Assembly (NCBI GenBank): GCA_017477855.1
Contig: JAFUUN010000018.1
Span: 1-14,643, forward strand
Length of the DNA stretch: 14,643 nucleotides
Source of the DNA: Rickettsiales bacterium
GTDB taxonomy: Bacteria; Pseudomonadota; Alphaproteobacteria; Rickettsiales; Deianiraeaceae
Direction of reading: 5' to 3'
Below are positions 1-6,703 of the stretch, one piece after another; position 1 is the stretch's first letter, and each line of letters opens with the position of its first letter. Position numbers and translations under genes: made by a program. The notes under the pieces are model-generated. The model was not told the origin of the DNA. It searched no databases and worked only from the letters and a program-made list of their open reading frames with translations.

Positions 1-664
1 AATTTATTATTATAGAAGATATTCTCTGACCACTTATATTTAACTGATTGTTGCTCGGGCCAAATGTTTTATTATTACATTCATTGACAAATTCTTTCAA
101 ATCGTCAACTGTTTTTAATTGATATGGGTCAATGTATGGTTTCAATTCGTAATAAAAATTTAAAAACCGATTATTATTATTTTTATTATTATCATTCAAC
201 AAATTTTCTATTTCACTTATTTGTTTTCCTGAAATATAGTTCCAAAATCCTTCTGGTACCACGATTTTTTTTGGTCTTTCATATGATGATAGTGTTGTAT
301 TTAGGTCGTTTATGAATTTTTCTATACTATCTTCTTGATTTAGATTAAGCGCTCCGTAAGTGTCAGTTTTTGCGTTCTTGCAACTCCAGCCGCCTATTTT
401 GTTAAAATTACCAATTACATAACCTATTACTCTGTTGCCAAATGGCTCAAAAAAGTAATTGCTTTGTCCTGCATCTTTTTCTAACAAAACTGAAGTGCAT
501 AAGTTGTCGTCCTTTACAACATTTTCGTAAGTATATTTATCCTTAAATTCCTCGCTTATAAAATGACAAATCAAATATTTCTGTCCGCCCTTTGTCGTTT
601 TAATTCCATATTCATCAGTACTTGCTACCTTATATTTCTCAACATCGCCGTTTTTGTTTGACAT
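1..664 (-). CDS. Unrecognised protein, 3' end cut off by window edge
   Basis: The frame is open from an ATG at 664 to the window edge with no stop, giving at least 221 residues; the protein continues beyond position 1. It starts MSNKNGDVEKYKVAST and is hydrophilic, with no signal peptide or membrane segment. I do not recognise a family. The middle is globular-looking (FFEPFGNRVIGYVIGNFNKIGGW), followed by an asparagine-rich run around residues 157-166 encoded by an AAT trinucleotide-like tract at about 170-198. In-frame changes in that tract would alter length without breaking the frame. The start is supported by a good promoter at 685-712 and a purine-rich AGAAGGG about 14 nt upstream of the ATG, further away than usual. 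It lies 54 nt after uppS on the same strand and has its own promoter, so it need not depend on the tpiA-uppS transcript. It looks like a lineage-specific protein. Confidence 0.8.
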   Translation of the reverse strand, partial: MSNKNGDVEKYKVASTDEYGIKTTKGGQKYLICHFISEEFKDKYTYENVVKDDNLCTSVLLEKDAGQSNYFFEPFGNRVIGYVIGNFNKIGGWSCKNAKTDTYGALNLNQEDSIEKFINDLNTTLSSYERPKKIVVPEGFWNYISGKQISEIENLLNDNNKNNNNRFLNFYYELKPYIDPYQLKTVDDLKEFVNECNNKTFGPSNNQLNISGQRISSIIIN

Positions 665-684
665 AAAAAAAACTAAACCCTTCT

Positions 685-712
685 ATTATATCAACAAAGA
701 AGAATATTGCAA
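685..712 (-). promoter_or_regulatory. Sigma70-type promoter for the edge gene
   Basis: On the minus strand TTGCAA (712-707) and a perfect TATAAT (690-685) are separated by 16 nt. The expected transcription start is near 678, giving a 5' leader of about 14 nt before the ATG at 664. This is the best-looking promoter in the window. It is read from sequence only. Confidence 0.6.
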
Positions 713-718
713 GTTTTC

Positions 719-1423
719 TTACCTCCCAAACCTCCTCTGCCTATTGCCAAACCATTCCAGCGCTGCAGTAAAATCCTCCTTTGCAAATTCTGGCCACATT
801 TTGTTGGTAAAATACAATTCTGCATAGCTCGCCTGCCAGAGAAGAAAGTTGCTCAACCGTTGTTCCCCTCCTGTGCGAATAAGCAAATCCACATCTTTTG
901 CGCCTTTTGTGAAGAGATTTGCATTGATATTTTCCTCATTTATCTCCAACTTCTGCTCCACAACCGCCTGCACTGCCTGCATTATATCCTGCCGCCCACC
1001 GTAGCAAATACATAAATTTACAAGCAGCTTGGGCTTGTCGTTTTTCCACTCTTTTTTATTGACTTTAATTGCCTCTTTTACCTTTTTTACTATCTTCTCT
1101 GGTAGGAGTTCAAAATTGCCAATAACCTCTGCTTTTAGCCCTTTTTCTTTGTTTTCTTTGACATTCTCAACAATCTCTTCAATCCTAATTTTTAGGTATT
1201 CAAACAGGAAATCCAACTCCTGTTTTGGACGCTTTAAATTTTCAACAGACAAACAATATAGCGACAAAATTTTCACATCAGCTTCCTGACACCATTCAAC
1301 CAATTTTTTAAGGTTTTCCAGACCTGTTTTATGTCCTTCGTTGTCTGGCAAACCTTTTGCTCTTGCCCATCTTCTGTTGCCGTCAAGAATTATTGCAATG
1401 TGCTCTGGTTTGTTTCCGTTCAT
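719..1423 (-). CDS. uppS: Isoprenyl transferase (undecaprenyl diphosphate synthase family)
   Basis: This cytosolic cis-prenyltransferase extends farnesyl diphosphate with isopentenyl diphosphate to make the C55 lipid carrier used for peptidoglycan and surface glycans. The protein has 234 residues, near the family norm of about 250. The N-terminal active-site motif HIAIILDGNRRWA is present with the Mg-binding aspartate at residue 14. It is followed by LYCLSVENLKRP, matching the family's S-x-EN-x-x-RP stretch, and by the C-terminal RTGGEQRLSNFLLWQ and the ELYFTNKMWPEF motif. A longer frame beginning with TTG at 1450 exists, but the ATG at 1423 sits one base after the stop of the upstream gene and has a purine-rich GGAAGAG about 7 nt ahead, the best ribosome site in the window. 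It is the last gene of the tpiA, carA-like, uppS run and is probably co-transcribed with them. In many alphaproteobacteria uppS sits beside frr and cdsA, which are not here. Confidence 0.95.
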   Translation of the reverse strand: MNGNKPEHIAIILDGNRRWARAKGLPDNEGHKTGLENLKKLVEWCQEADVKILSLYCLSVENLKRPKQELDFLFEYLKIRIEEIVENVKENKEKGLKAEVIGNFELLPEKIVKKVKEAIKVNKKEWKNDKPKLLVNLCICYGGRQDIMQAVQAVVEQKLEINEENINANLFTKGAKDVDLLIRTGGEQRLSNFLLWQASYAELYFTNKMWPEFAKEDFTAALEWFGNRQRRFGR

Positions 1424-1424
1424 A

Positions 1425-2669
1425 TTATCTCTTCCGCATGATAAGCTCAAACTCGTTCAAAATTCGTGCCGTATCAATAGTATTCTCCATCAAATCAAAG
1501 CAACAACACATCAACTTTTTTCTTATAAAACCCTCTATTTTGTTATCACGATTGTAGTAAATCTTTTTCATTTCACTTTGCATTGGCAGACACTCAATGT
1601 TCTTTCTACATGTCTTGTCAACTGTAAAAATTTTCTTGCTTTCATCGTATATTTGATAGCTTCCAATCTCAACAAATTGGTCTTTGTTTTCTTCTGTTGG
1701 TATGCCGACTAACTCACTCAACAAGATACCTCCAAAGCCAATTCCCATAACTGGAATTTTTCCTTCGAGCAAGGTTTTGAGTTCTTGTTTAATATCCGCA
1801 TTCACAAATCTCGTATTACATACAGAATCAGAAATAATCACACCATCAATGGTTAGATATTTAATCCTCTTTGCATGCTCATTCATTGGCACAATAACAA
1901 TTTTCCAGTAAGTTTGTAAAATCTCCTTCAAGCCTTCTGATATGCCGAAGTCCATCACCAAAACATTTTTTTTAGAGCTAAATAAATCAAGTTTGTCTAT
2001 TGTTTTTACTGCATTTTTTGCCTTGCAATTTAGATAAAAGGGTTTTTCAAATTCAGGTTTTGCAAACACATTGACCTCATCTATTGTCTTTGGCATCTCG
2101 TTCAGAAGTTTATGAATTTTTTTCTCATCTGCATCAATTTGTTCGTCAGAATTAGGAAAATAGAGCACGCATCGCACATTCTGATATTTAAAAAAATCTT
2201 TATCATTATCCAAAGATAAAGACAAAATTTCTGGCCTAAAATTTGTAATCAGTGTTATGTATTTGGCATGTTTTTCCTCATTCCAATCCTCAGGTATGCA
2301 CGATGACAAGATTGCTATTGGGTTATCTGCATCATTATTTGCAATTTCATTTTTCTTGTACTTTTTTTTCTTTTTATCATCCTTTTTCTCTACTGTTTCG
2401 GTACTCTCACCAACATTTATGCATATATCGTCATCAAGTGCAAAAATGCGTGATGATATGTAGTTTATATTCTGCAAGTCAACAAATTCAAAATCGCCAC
2501 GCACAAACGTTAGGTAACCACGAAATAGTCCATGCAGACCAATTGCTTTCAGATGTAACTTTTTACCATTATCAAAATATAACCAACAGTTTTCACCTTC
2601 TTGCGCTGCCGCGTCTTGCTCCATTTTTACTAATTTTTCTTTTTGTTTTTCACCTTCACTACGTGACAT
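1425..2669 (-). CDS. Degenerate CarA-like protein (carbamoyl-phosphate synthase small subunit homologue without catalytic Cys/His)
   Basis: The 414-residue protein keeps the outline of the carbamoyl-phosphate synthase small subunit. Residues 29-53 (WLYFDNGKKLHLKAIG and on) resemble CarA's N-terminal domain. Residues 235-322 follow the class I glutamine amidotransferase core: VLVMDFGISEGLKEIL, IVIVPMNEHAKRI, IDGVIISDS, then IPVMGIGFGGILLSELVG. CarA reads GICLGHQ where this protein reads GIGFGG, so the nucleophilic cysteine is glycine (residue 311). The SNGPGDP loop is replaced by ISDSVCN, and the C-terminal HPE active-site motif by FDLME near residues 391-395. Residues 93-112 are a low-complexity Lys/Asp run. 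The alignment is by eye and the family call is an inference. If it is right, the protein cannot hydrolyse glutamine. The frame is intact and tightly packed: one base after the tpiA stop and one before the uppS start, so it is probably translated. It could be a structural partner of CarB, a repurposed protein, or an early pseudogene. No carB lies in the window. Confidence 0.72.
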   Translation of the reverse strand: MSRSEGEKQKEKLVKMEQDAAAQEGENCWLYFDNGKKLHLKAIGLHGLFRGYLTFVRGDFEFVDLQNINYISSRIFALDDDICINVGESTETVEKKDDKKKKKYKKNEIANNDADNPIAILSSCIPEDWNEEKHAKYITLITNFRPEILSLSLDNDKDFFKYQNVRCVLYFPNSDEQIDADEKKIHKLLNEMPKTIDEVNVFAKPEFEKPFYLNCKAKNAVKTIDKLDLFSSKKNVLVMDFGISEGLKEILQTYWKIVIVPMNEHAKRIKYLTIDGVIISDSVCNTRFVNADIKQELKTLLEGKIPVMGIGFGGILLSELVGIPTEENKDQFVEIGSYQIYDESKKIFTVDKTCRKNIECLPMQSEMKKIYYNRDNKIEGFIRKKLMCCCFDLMENTIDTARILNEFELIMRKR

Positions 2670-2670
2670 A

Positions 2671-3420
2671 TCAACTTAAATGCAAACCTTCCAATGCATC
2701 ACAAAATTCATGCGTTGCTGTGCTAAATCTTCCAATCAAAACGCCGTCTATAGCTTTGCAAGCAACCATTTTATTAATATTTTCTTCATTGATTGACCCA
2801 CCATACAACACGCGCACGCCATCATCAAAATGCTCCCTGATTGTGTTTGCAACCATTGATATTTCCTCTTCCGTAGGTGTCTTACCACTGCCAATCGCCC
2901 AAATTGGTTCGTATGCAATCATGATGTCATCATCAATTTTAATGCCTTTTAATGCTACATCTAACTGTTTTGTTATAAATTCACACACAGCGTCCTGTCC
3001 TTTTGACTTGATGCTTTCATTCTCACCAACACACAAAATTGCACCAAGAGTGGAACTTTTCAACACCGCTAATTTCCTATTGACAACTTCATCTGTCTCG
3101 TCAATTTTTCTTCGTTCAGAGTGTCCTACCATTACAACTTTCGCACCACATTCTTCCAACATTTTGACAGATATTTCACCAGTCGAAGACACATTCTCGC
3201 TTGCAGAAACACACTGTGCGCCAATGCAAATTTGCTCATTTTCATGCTCTGTGATTATTCTCTGCGCCAAGTTGATATAAGGCGCCGGCGGACAGACAAC
3301 AATTCGCAATTTTGGATCAAACACACAATCGCACAGATGCTTGAAATAGTGAATCGTGAACTCAAAATCTCCAAACATTTTCCAGTTTGCAATTATAATT
3401 TTTTCGCCGTTTTCACGCAT
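2671..3420 (-). CDS. tpiA: Triosephosphate isomerase
   Basis: TpiA interconverts dihydroxyacetone phosphate and glyceraldehyde 3-phosphate in the cytosol, linking glycolysis with triose and lipid metabolism. The 249-residue length is typical. The catalytic set is complete: Lys14 in ANWKM, His100 in MVGHSERR and Glu171 in AYEPIWAIGSGKT, which also contains the flexible loop 6. YGGSINEEN (206-214) is the second phosphate-binding region. One oddity is the C-terminal phosphate loop, which reads DGVLIGRFS where many homologues have a GGASL-like ending. The ATG at 3420 gives the expected spacing to the NWK motif; no Shine-Dalgarno is visible ahead of it. It heads a tight minus-strand run with the carA-like gene and uppS. 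A GC-rich repeat (3475-3712) separates it from typA upstream. No convincing promoter was picked out in the 54 nt between the repeat and the start. Confidence 0.96.
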   Translation of the reverse strand: MRENGEKIIIANWKMFGDFEFTIHYFKHLCDCVFDPKLRIVVCPPAPYINLAQRIITEHENEQICIGAQCVSASENVSSTGEISVKMLEECGAKVVMVGHSERRKIDETDEVVNRKLAVLKSSTLGAILCVGENESIKSKGQDAVCEFITKQLDVALKGIKIDDDIMIAYEPIWAIGSGKTPTEEEISMVANTIREHFDDGVRVLYGGSINEENINKMVACKAIDGVLIGRFSTATHEFCDALEGLHLS

Positions 3421-3474
3421 TGCAACCAGTGATTAGATTTGAATTTTAAAGTCAAGAATTGCTTTTTTTATTTT

Positions 3475-3593
3475 GCGCGGCCGCAGGCCTTGACTTGTCA
3501 AGGGCGGAGGTGGTCGGTGGCGGCCGCGCATGCCAAAGGCCCCGCACGTCCAGTGATGCAAAGTGCTTTTCGTGCGAAGAGGCTTTGGCAAAG
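3475..3593 (+). repeat. GC-rich palindromic repeat AB, copy 1
   Basis: This 119-base GC-rich block has two palindromic halves. The first is bounded by GCGCGGCCGC (3475) and GCGGCCGCGC and contains the inner palindrome CCTTGACTTGTCAAGG. The second can fold as TGCCAAAGGCC...CGCACG against CGTGCG...GGCTTTGGCA. A second copy of exactly the same length lies inverted at 8256-8374, differing at four positions by my reading. Base composition is utterly unlike the AT-rich flanks. A 26-base A/T run links it to palindrome C copy 1, forming a composite element. I saw no target-site duplication. Confidence 0.92.
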
Positions 3594-3619
3594 TTTTTTT
3601 TATTTTTTTAAAATTTTGT

Positions 3620-3712
3620 GTTGCGCTGCCCGAGGCCACGCCCTCGCCATTTGGCACCGCTACGCTCCTCCTCGCTACGCTCGGCGGCCAAATGCGCTCC
3701 GCGCCGCGCAAC
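3620..3712 (+). repeat. Palindromic repeat C, copy 1 (possible typA terminator)
   Basis: This 93-base GC-rich element runs from GTTGCGC to GCGCAAC. An inner stem CATTTGGC (3648-3655) pairs with GCCAAATG (3687-3694), and the core between them is variable. It ends 11 nt beyond the typA stop codon. Read along the typA transcript it begins GTTGCGCGGCGCGGAGC, the same orientation relative to the gene as copies 2 and 3. It could fold in the transcript and act as a 3'-end stabiliser or terminator, but no strong U-run follows directly. Confidence 0.92.
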
Positions 3713-3723
3713 ATCTACAAAAA

Positions 3724-5544
3724 TCACTCACTCCTCATCGCCCTCTTTCTCTCGTTTGGATCAAGATATTTCTTACGCAAACGCAGCTTGTCAGGCGTTA
3801 CTTCAATGAGCTCATCGTCCTGAATATACGAAATCATTTGCTCCAAAGTGAGCTCTCTGGCAGGTATCAACTTCACGGCTTCATCGCTTCCGGAGGCACG
3901 CACATTTGTCAAATGTTTTCCCCTGATTACATTGACCGGCAGGTCGTTTTCACGGTTGTGCTCGCCCAAAATCATACCAACATAAACCTCGTCCTGTGGC
4001 TTGATAAACATCACTCCTCTATCCTCCAATTTCCAGAGGTCATACGCAGTCGCAATACCATTTTCTGTGGAAATCAGCACACCGTTTCTGTATTTCTGCA
4101 AGCTGCCTTTGAATGGCGAGTAGCTATCAAATATCCTGTTAAAGACACCTGTCCCGCGCGTATCTGTCATGAATTCGCTCTGGTAGCCCATCAAACAGCG
4201 GGTTGGCACGAGGAAAACAAGGCGTGTTCTGCCAACACCAAATGGCTTCATTTCCTTCATTTCACCCTTGCGGTTTTGCAATTTTTGAATGATTGTGCCG
4301 CTAAACTCATCATCAACATCCATCGTGATTTCCTCGATTGGTTCAAGCTTGTTTCCGTTTTCATCCGTGTGAATGACAACTTTTGGACGCGCAACAGACA
4401 ACTCAAATCCCTCACGGCGCATGGTTTCAATTAGCACTCCGAGCTGCAACTCACCGCGGCCACCAACCTCATAACTATCCTTCTCCTGCGATGGCTTGAT
4501 CGTGATTGCAATGTTGTTTTCCGCCTCTTTTTCCAGACGGTCTTTTATCATGTTAGAAGTCAATTTTTTACCACTTTTTCCCGCGAGCGGCGATGTATTT
4601 GGCCCAATTGTCATTGACAAAGTTGGTGGGTCAATAGGTGTTGACGGCACGCATTCCTTCACGTTTGCGGAGCACAAAGTGTTTGACACAGTTCCGATGG
4701 AGCACCCTGCAATAGTGACAATCTCACCGGCATCGGCCTCTTCAACTGTCTCTCTGGTTAGTCCCACAAACTTTTGTATTCTCGTAATCTTGCATTTTTC
4801 AACCACCTTGTTCTGCAAGTCAAGCACCTGAATTTGCTGGTTCAATTTGGCCTTTCCGCTGTAAATCTTACCAGTCAACACACGGCCAAGGAAATTGTCC
4901 TGCTCCAACATCGTAGCCAAAAAGCGGAACTCATCATCCTCATATTTTGATTTAGGACATGGCACAAAGTCCACAATTTTGTCCAGCAATGGTTTGAGGT
5001 CTCCACCACGCTTTTCTACATCTTCGCTGGCCCAGCCATCACGCCCAGATGCATATAAAATAGGAAAATCAAGCTGCTCATCAGTTGCTTCAAGGTTGAC
5101 AAATAAGTCAAAAATCTCCTCAACAACCTCCTTTGCTCTCTGGTCTGGTTTGTCAATTTTGTTGATGACAACAATAGGACGAAGCCCTTGTTTTAGTGCC
5201 TTACCAAGCACAAACTTTGTCTGCGGCATTACACCTTCTGCACTGTCAACAAGCAAAAGACAACTGTCAACCATGCACAGAACACGCTCTACCTCTGCTC
5301 CGAAGTCAGCGTGTCCCGGTGTGTCAATGATGTTGATTGTATATTCCCCATATTTTATTGACGTGCACTTGGAGAAAATAGTAATTCCCCTCTCCTTTTC
5401 AATGGCATTGTTATCCATTATCCTTACATCTTCCAGCTGGCTGTCGCGAAAGTTGTTGCTGAACTTAAAAATTGAGTCAATAATTGTTGTCTTTCCATGG
5501 TCAACGTGAGCTATAATTGCAATGTTTCTTACTTTATCCAACAT
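3724..5544 (-). CDS. typA: Ribosome-associated GTPase TypA/BipA
   Basis: TypA is a translational GTPase of the EF-G/LepA group that binds the ribosome and helps 50S assembly and growth under stress. The 606-residue length matches the family (about 607 in E. coli). The GTPase motifs are complete: AHVDHGKTT (12-20), switch I with ERGIT (51-55), DTPGHADF (74-81) and NKID (128-131). The domain II beta-barrel follows, then EF-G-like domains with GGRGELQLGVLIETMRREG, then the TypA C-terminal domain with FMTDTRGTGVFNRIFDSY and the ending YLDPNERKRAMRSE. The ATG at 5544 gives the standard MLDKVRNIAIIAHVDHGK start. No Shine-Dalgarno is visible; the upstream bases are a T/A run. Palindrome C copy 1 begins 11 nt after the stop, and a 14-base motif also seen before two other minus-strand genes lies 36 nt upstream. 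It appears to be transcribed alone. Confidence 0.98.
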   Translation of the reverse strand: MLDKVRNIAIIAHVDHGKTTIIDSIFKFSNNFRDSQLEDVRIMDNNAIEKERGITIFSKCTSIKYGEYTINIIDTPGHADFGAEVERVLCMVDSCLLLVDSAEGVMPQTKFVLGKALKQGLRPIVVINKIDKPDQRAKEVVEEIFDLFVNLEATDEQLDFPILYASGRDGWASEDVEKRGGDLKPLLDKIVDFVPCPKSKYEDDEFRFLATMLEQDNFLGRVLTGKIYSGKAKLNQQIQVLDLQNKVVEKCKITRIQKFVGLTRETVEEADAGEIVTIAGCSIGTVSNTLCSANVKECVPSTPIDPPTLSMTIGPNTSPLAGKSGKKLTSNMIKDRLEKEAENNIAITIKPSQEKDSYEVGGRGELQLGVLIETMRREGFELSVARPKVVIHTDENGNKLEPIEEITMDVDDEFSGTIIQKLQNRKGEMKEMKPFGVGRTRLVFLVPTRCLMGYQSEFMTDTRGTGVFNRIFDSYSPFKGSLQKYRNGVLISTENGIATAYDLWKLEDRGVMFIKPQDEVYVGMILGEHNRENDLPVNVIRGKHLTNVRASGSDEAVKLIPARELTLEQMISYIQDDELIEVTPDKLRLRKKYLDPNERKRAMRSE

Positions 5545-5579
5545 ATTTTTAAAAAACGAGTTTTAATTCATAAAGTGGA

Positions 5580-5594
5580 TTTTTTATTTGCAAG
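5580..5594. repeat. Recurrent intergenic motif TTTTTATTTGCAAG, copy upstream of typA
   Basis: The 14-mer TTTTTATTTGCAAG (5581-5594) occurs exactly here, at 6663-6676 and at 13423-13436. In each case its near edge is 21-36 nt ahead of a minus-strand start codon (typA, the glycosyltransferase, secY). Its role is unknown. It contains TTGCAA, a plausible -35 on either strand because the hexamer is palindromic. Confidence 0.6.
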
Positions 5595-5625
5595 GGAATT
5601 GTTGATATAAGACATACATTTCTCA

Positions 5626-6641
5626 TTATCGTATCACTACTTTAAGAATAGGAATGATGCCAAAAAGCTTTATGCAAATACTATTGTCTACTTTTATAAT
5701 TTTTAAAAAATTTATTTTGGTAAACAATTTAACATACACTCTGTGTTTTACGCACATCTTTCTAATAATAACAATATTACTATTCAACAGTGATGGATAG
5801 AACTCTGTTTTGCTTGCAAAATACCACCAAGTTGCATAATGCTGTGTAATCTGTCCTTCTAAGCAATTTGAATTTGGATAATTCCAAGGCTTATATTTCC
5901 CTTCAAAGTGGCGAATAATACAATTATCTATCTTTTTTACTCTAACGTATCTACTCGTATAGCAATATTTCATGTCAAGTGGTTGGATTTTTCCCTTCAA
6001 AGCTATTGAAATGGCATCTTGTTCAATACACTGAGTAACCGCCTTTGGTACGCAATCAAAAATCTTTTTTGTAAAATCACCTTTTCTCCATTTTTTGCAA
6101 TCAATAATTATCATGCCGCTATAAAAATAATCTGTCAAATCAACTTTTATCAATTTTGCTTTCATTTTAAGTTCTGTTTTTCCAAAAACATCATAAAAAT
6201 CTTTGTTATAACAAGCATCTTTAACCATCCCAACGACATTGTCGCCAAGATTTTCATTCCATAATTCACTTATATCGCCAGTTGCCATTACATCAACGTC
6301 GCTATAAATGATTTTATCAACATCTATTAATTCTGGAATGAGAATTCTGTTATAAACATCTTTTGATATTTTAGCTTTCGCACATACCTCCGGCAAGTTT
6401 TTATATTTATCAATTTCACTTCGGATAAATTTTACATCAAAATTGTCATAAACTTTATCAAGATCTCTTATCATTTGTTTGTGCAACTCAATCATATCAC
6501 TTTCAATCACATAAAAATGTATGAAAGATTTTGTAAAATGACAAAAACTTGCTATTGTCGTTGCAACATAAGCTGAATATTTATCATTTACACAAAACGC
6601 AACGTTAACCTCTCTCTCTCTCTCTCTCCGCCATACCTCAT
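5626..6641 (-). CDS. Family 8 glycosyltransferase, phase-variable, currently out of frame with its ATG starts
   Basis: The protein is a GT8-family retaining glycosyltransferase (LgtC/GspA-like), probably adding hexose to a surface glycan. The frame is open from 6651 (after a TAA at 6654-6652) to 5626. It encodes the N-terminal strand VNVAFCVNDKYSAYVATTIAS (from 6609) and HFYVIES, then the metal-binding YSDVDVMATGDI, SGMIIIDCKKWR, CIEQDAISIALKGKIQPL and HFEGKYKPWNYP. The C-terminal LFGIIPILKVVIR tail resembles other surface-polysaccharide transferases. The in-frame stretch ahead of VNVAF is a (GA)9 tract encoding RERERE, and no ATG, GTG or TTG is in frame there. ATGs at 6641 and 6634 come into frame with 8 or 10 GA units respectively. 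The first usable in-frame start now is GTG at 6510, which would lose the first nucleotide-binding strand and helix. The gene is divergent from the orphan gene at 6704. The fold call is firm; the donor and acceptor are unknown. Confidence 0.85.
6610..6628 (-). repeat. (GA)9 dinucleotide microsatellite, probable phase-variation tract
   Basis: The plus strand reads C followed by nine TC units, and the minus strand nine GA units plus G. It lies between two out-of-frame ATGs (6641-6639 and 6634-6632) and the first conserved residues of the glycosyltransferase. Each GA gained or lost shifts the frame by two bases. With 8 units the 6641 ATG is in frame, with 7 or 10 the 6634 ATG is, and with the present 9 neither is (both reach early stops). 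Confidence 0.9.
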
Positions 6642-6661
6642 AAATTATTGGTTATGTTATC

Positions 6662-6676
6662 TTTTTTATTTGCAAG
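6662..6676. repeat. Recurrent intergenic motif TTTTTATTTGCAAG, copy between the divergent genes
   Basis: This is the second copy of the 14-mer (6663-6676), 22 nt ahead of the 6641 ATG of the glycosyltransferase. Here its TTGCAA also serves as the apparent -35 for the plus-strand orphan gene. It may therefore be a shared control point for the divergent pair. Confidence 0.6.
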
Positions 6677-6697
6677 AAATTTGTTATTTATTAAAAT
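6670..6697 (+). promoter_or_regulatory. Promoter for the 472-residue orphan gene, leaderless layout
   Basis: TTGCAA (6670-6675), a 16-nt spacer and TAAAAT (6692-6697) form a sigma70-like promoter. The ATG at 6704 begins six bases after the -10 box, where transcription itself would be expected to start. The mRNA is therefore predicted to be leaderless, and no Shine-Dalgarno is present. Confidence 0.5.
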
Positions 6698-6703
6698 GTC
6701 AAT

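Noticed and set aside
1424..1450. TTG start of uppS at 1450
   Set aside because: ATG 1423 lies just after the upstream stop, has a purine-rich ribosome site, and gives the family's usual short lead into the DGN motif.
2252..3280. 342-residue plus-strand ORF antisense to tpiA and the carA-like gene
   Set aside because: It is a shadow frame of two genes identified by conserved motifs; its translation looks like antisense AT-rich DNA with no domain.
3475..3712. Insertion sequence
   Set aside because: There is no transposase frame, and no target duplication was seen at the ends; at most it is a non-autonomous element.
3439..4434. 331-residue plus-strand ORF across the repeat and typA
   Set aside because: It is an antisense shadow of typA joined to the GC-rich repeat, where stops are rare in every frame.
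5626..6510. Glycosyltransferase as a complete 294-residue gene from GTG 6510
   Set aside because: Conserved GT8 sequence continues in frame for 33 codons upstream, so this start gives an N-terminally truncated protein.
6671..6702. TTGACA at 6702-6697 (minus) as the -35 of the glycosyltransferase promoter
   Set aside because: No acceptable -10 box lies 15-19 bases downstream, so the promoter of that gene is left unassigned.
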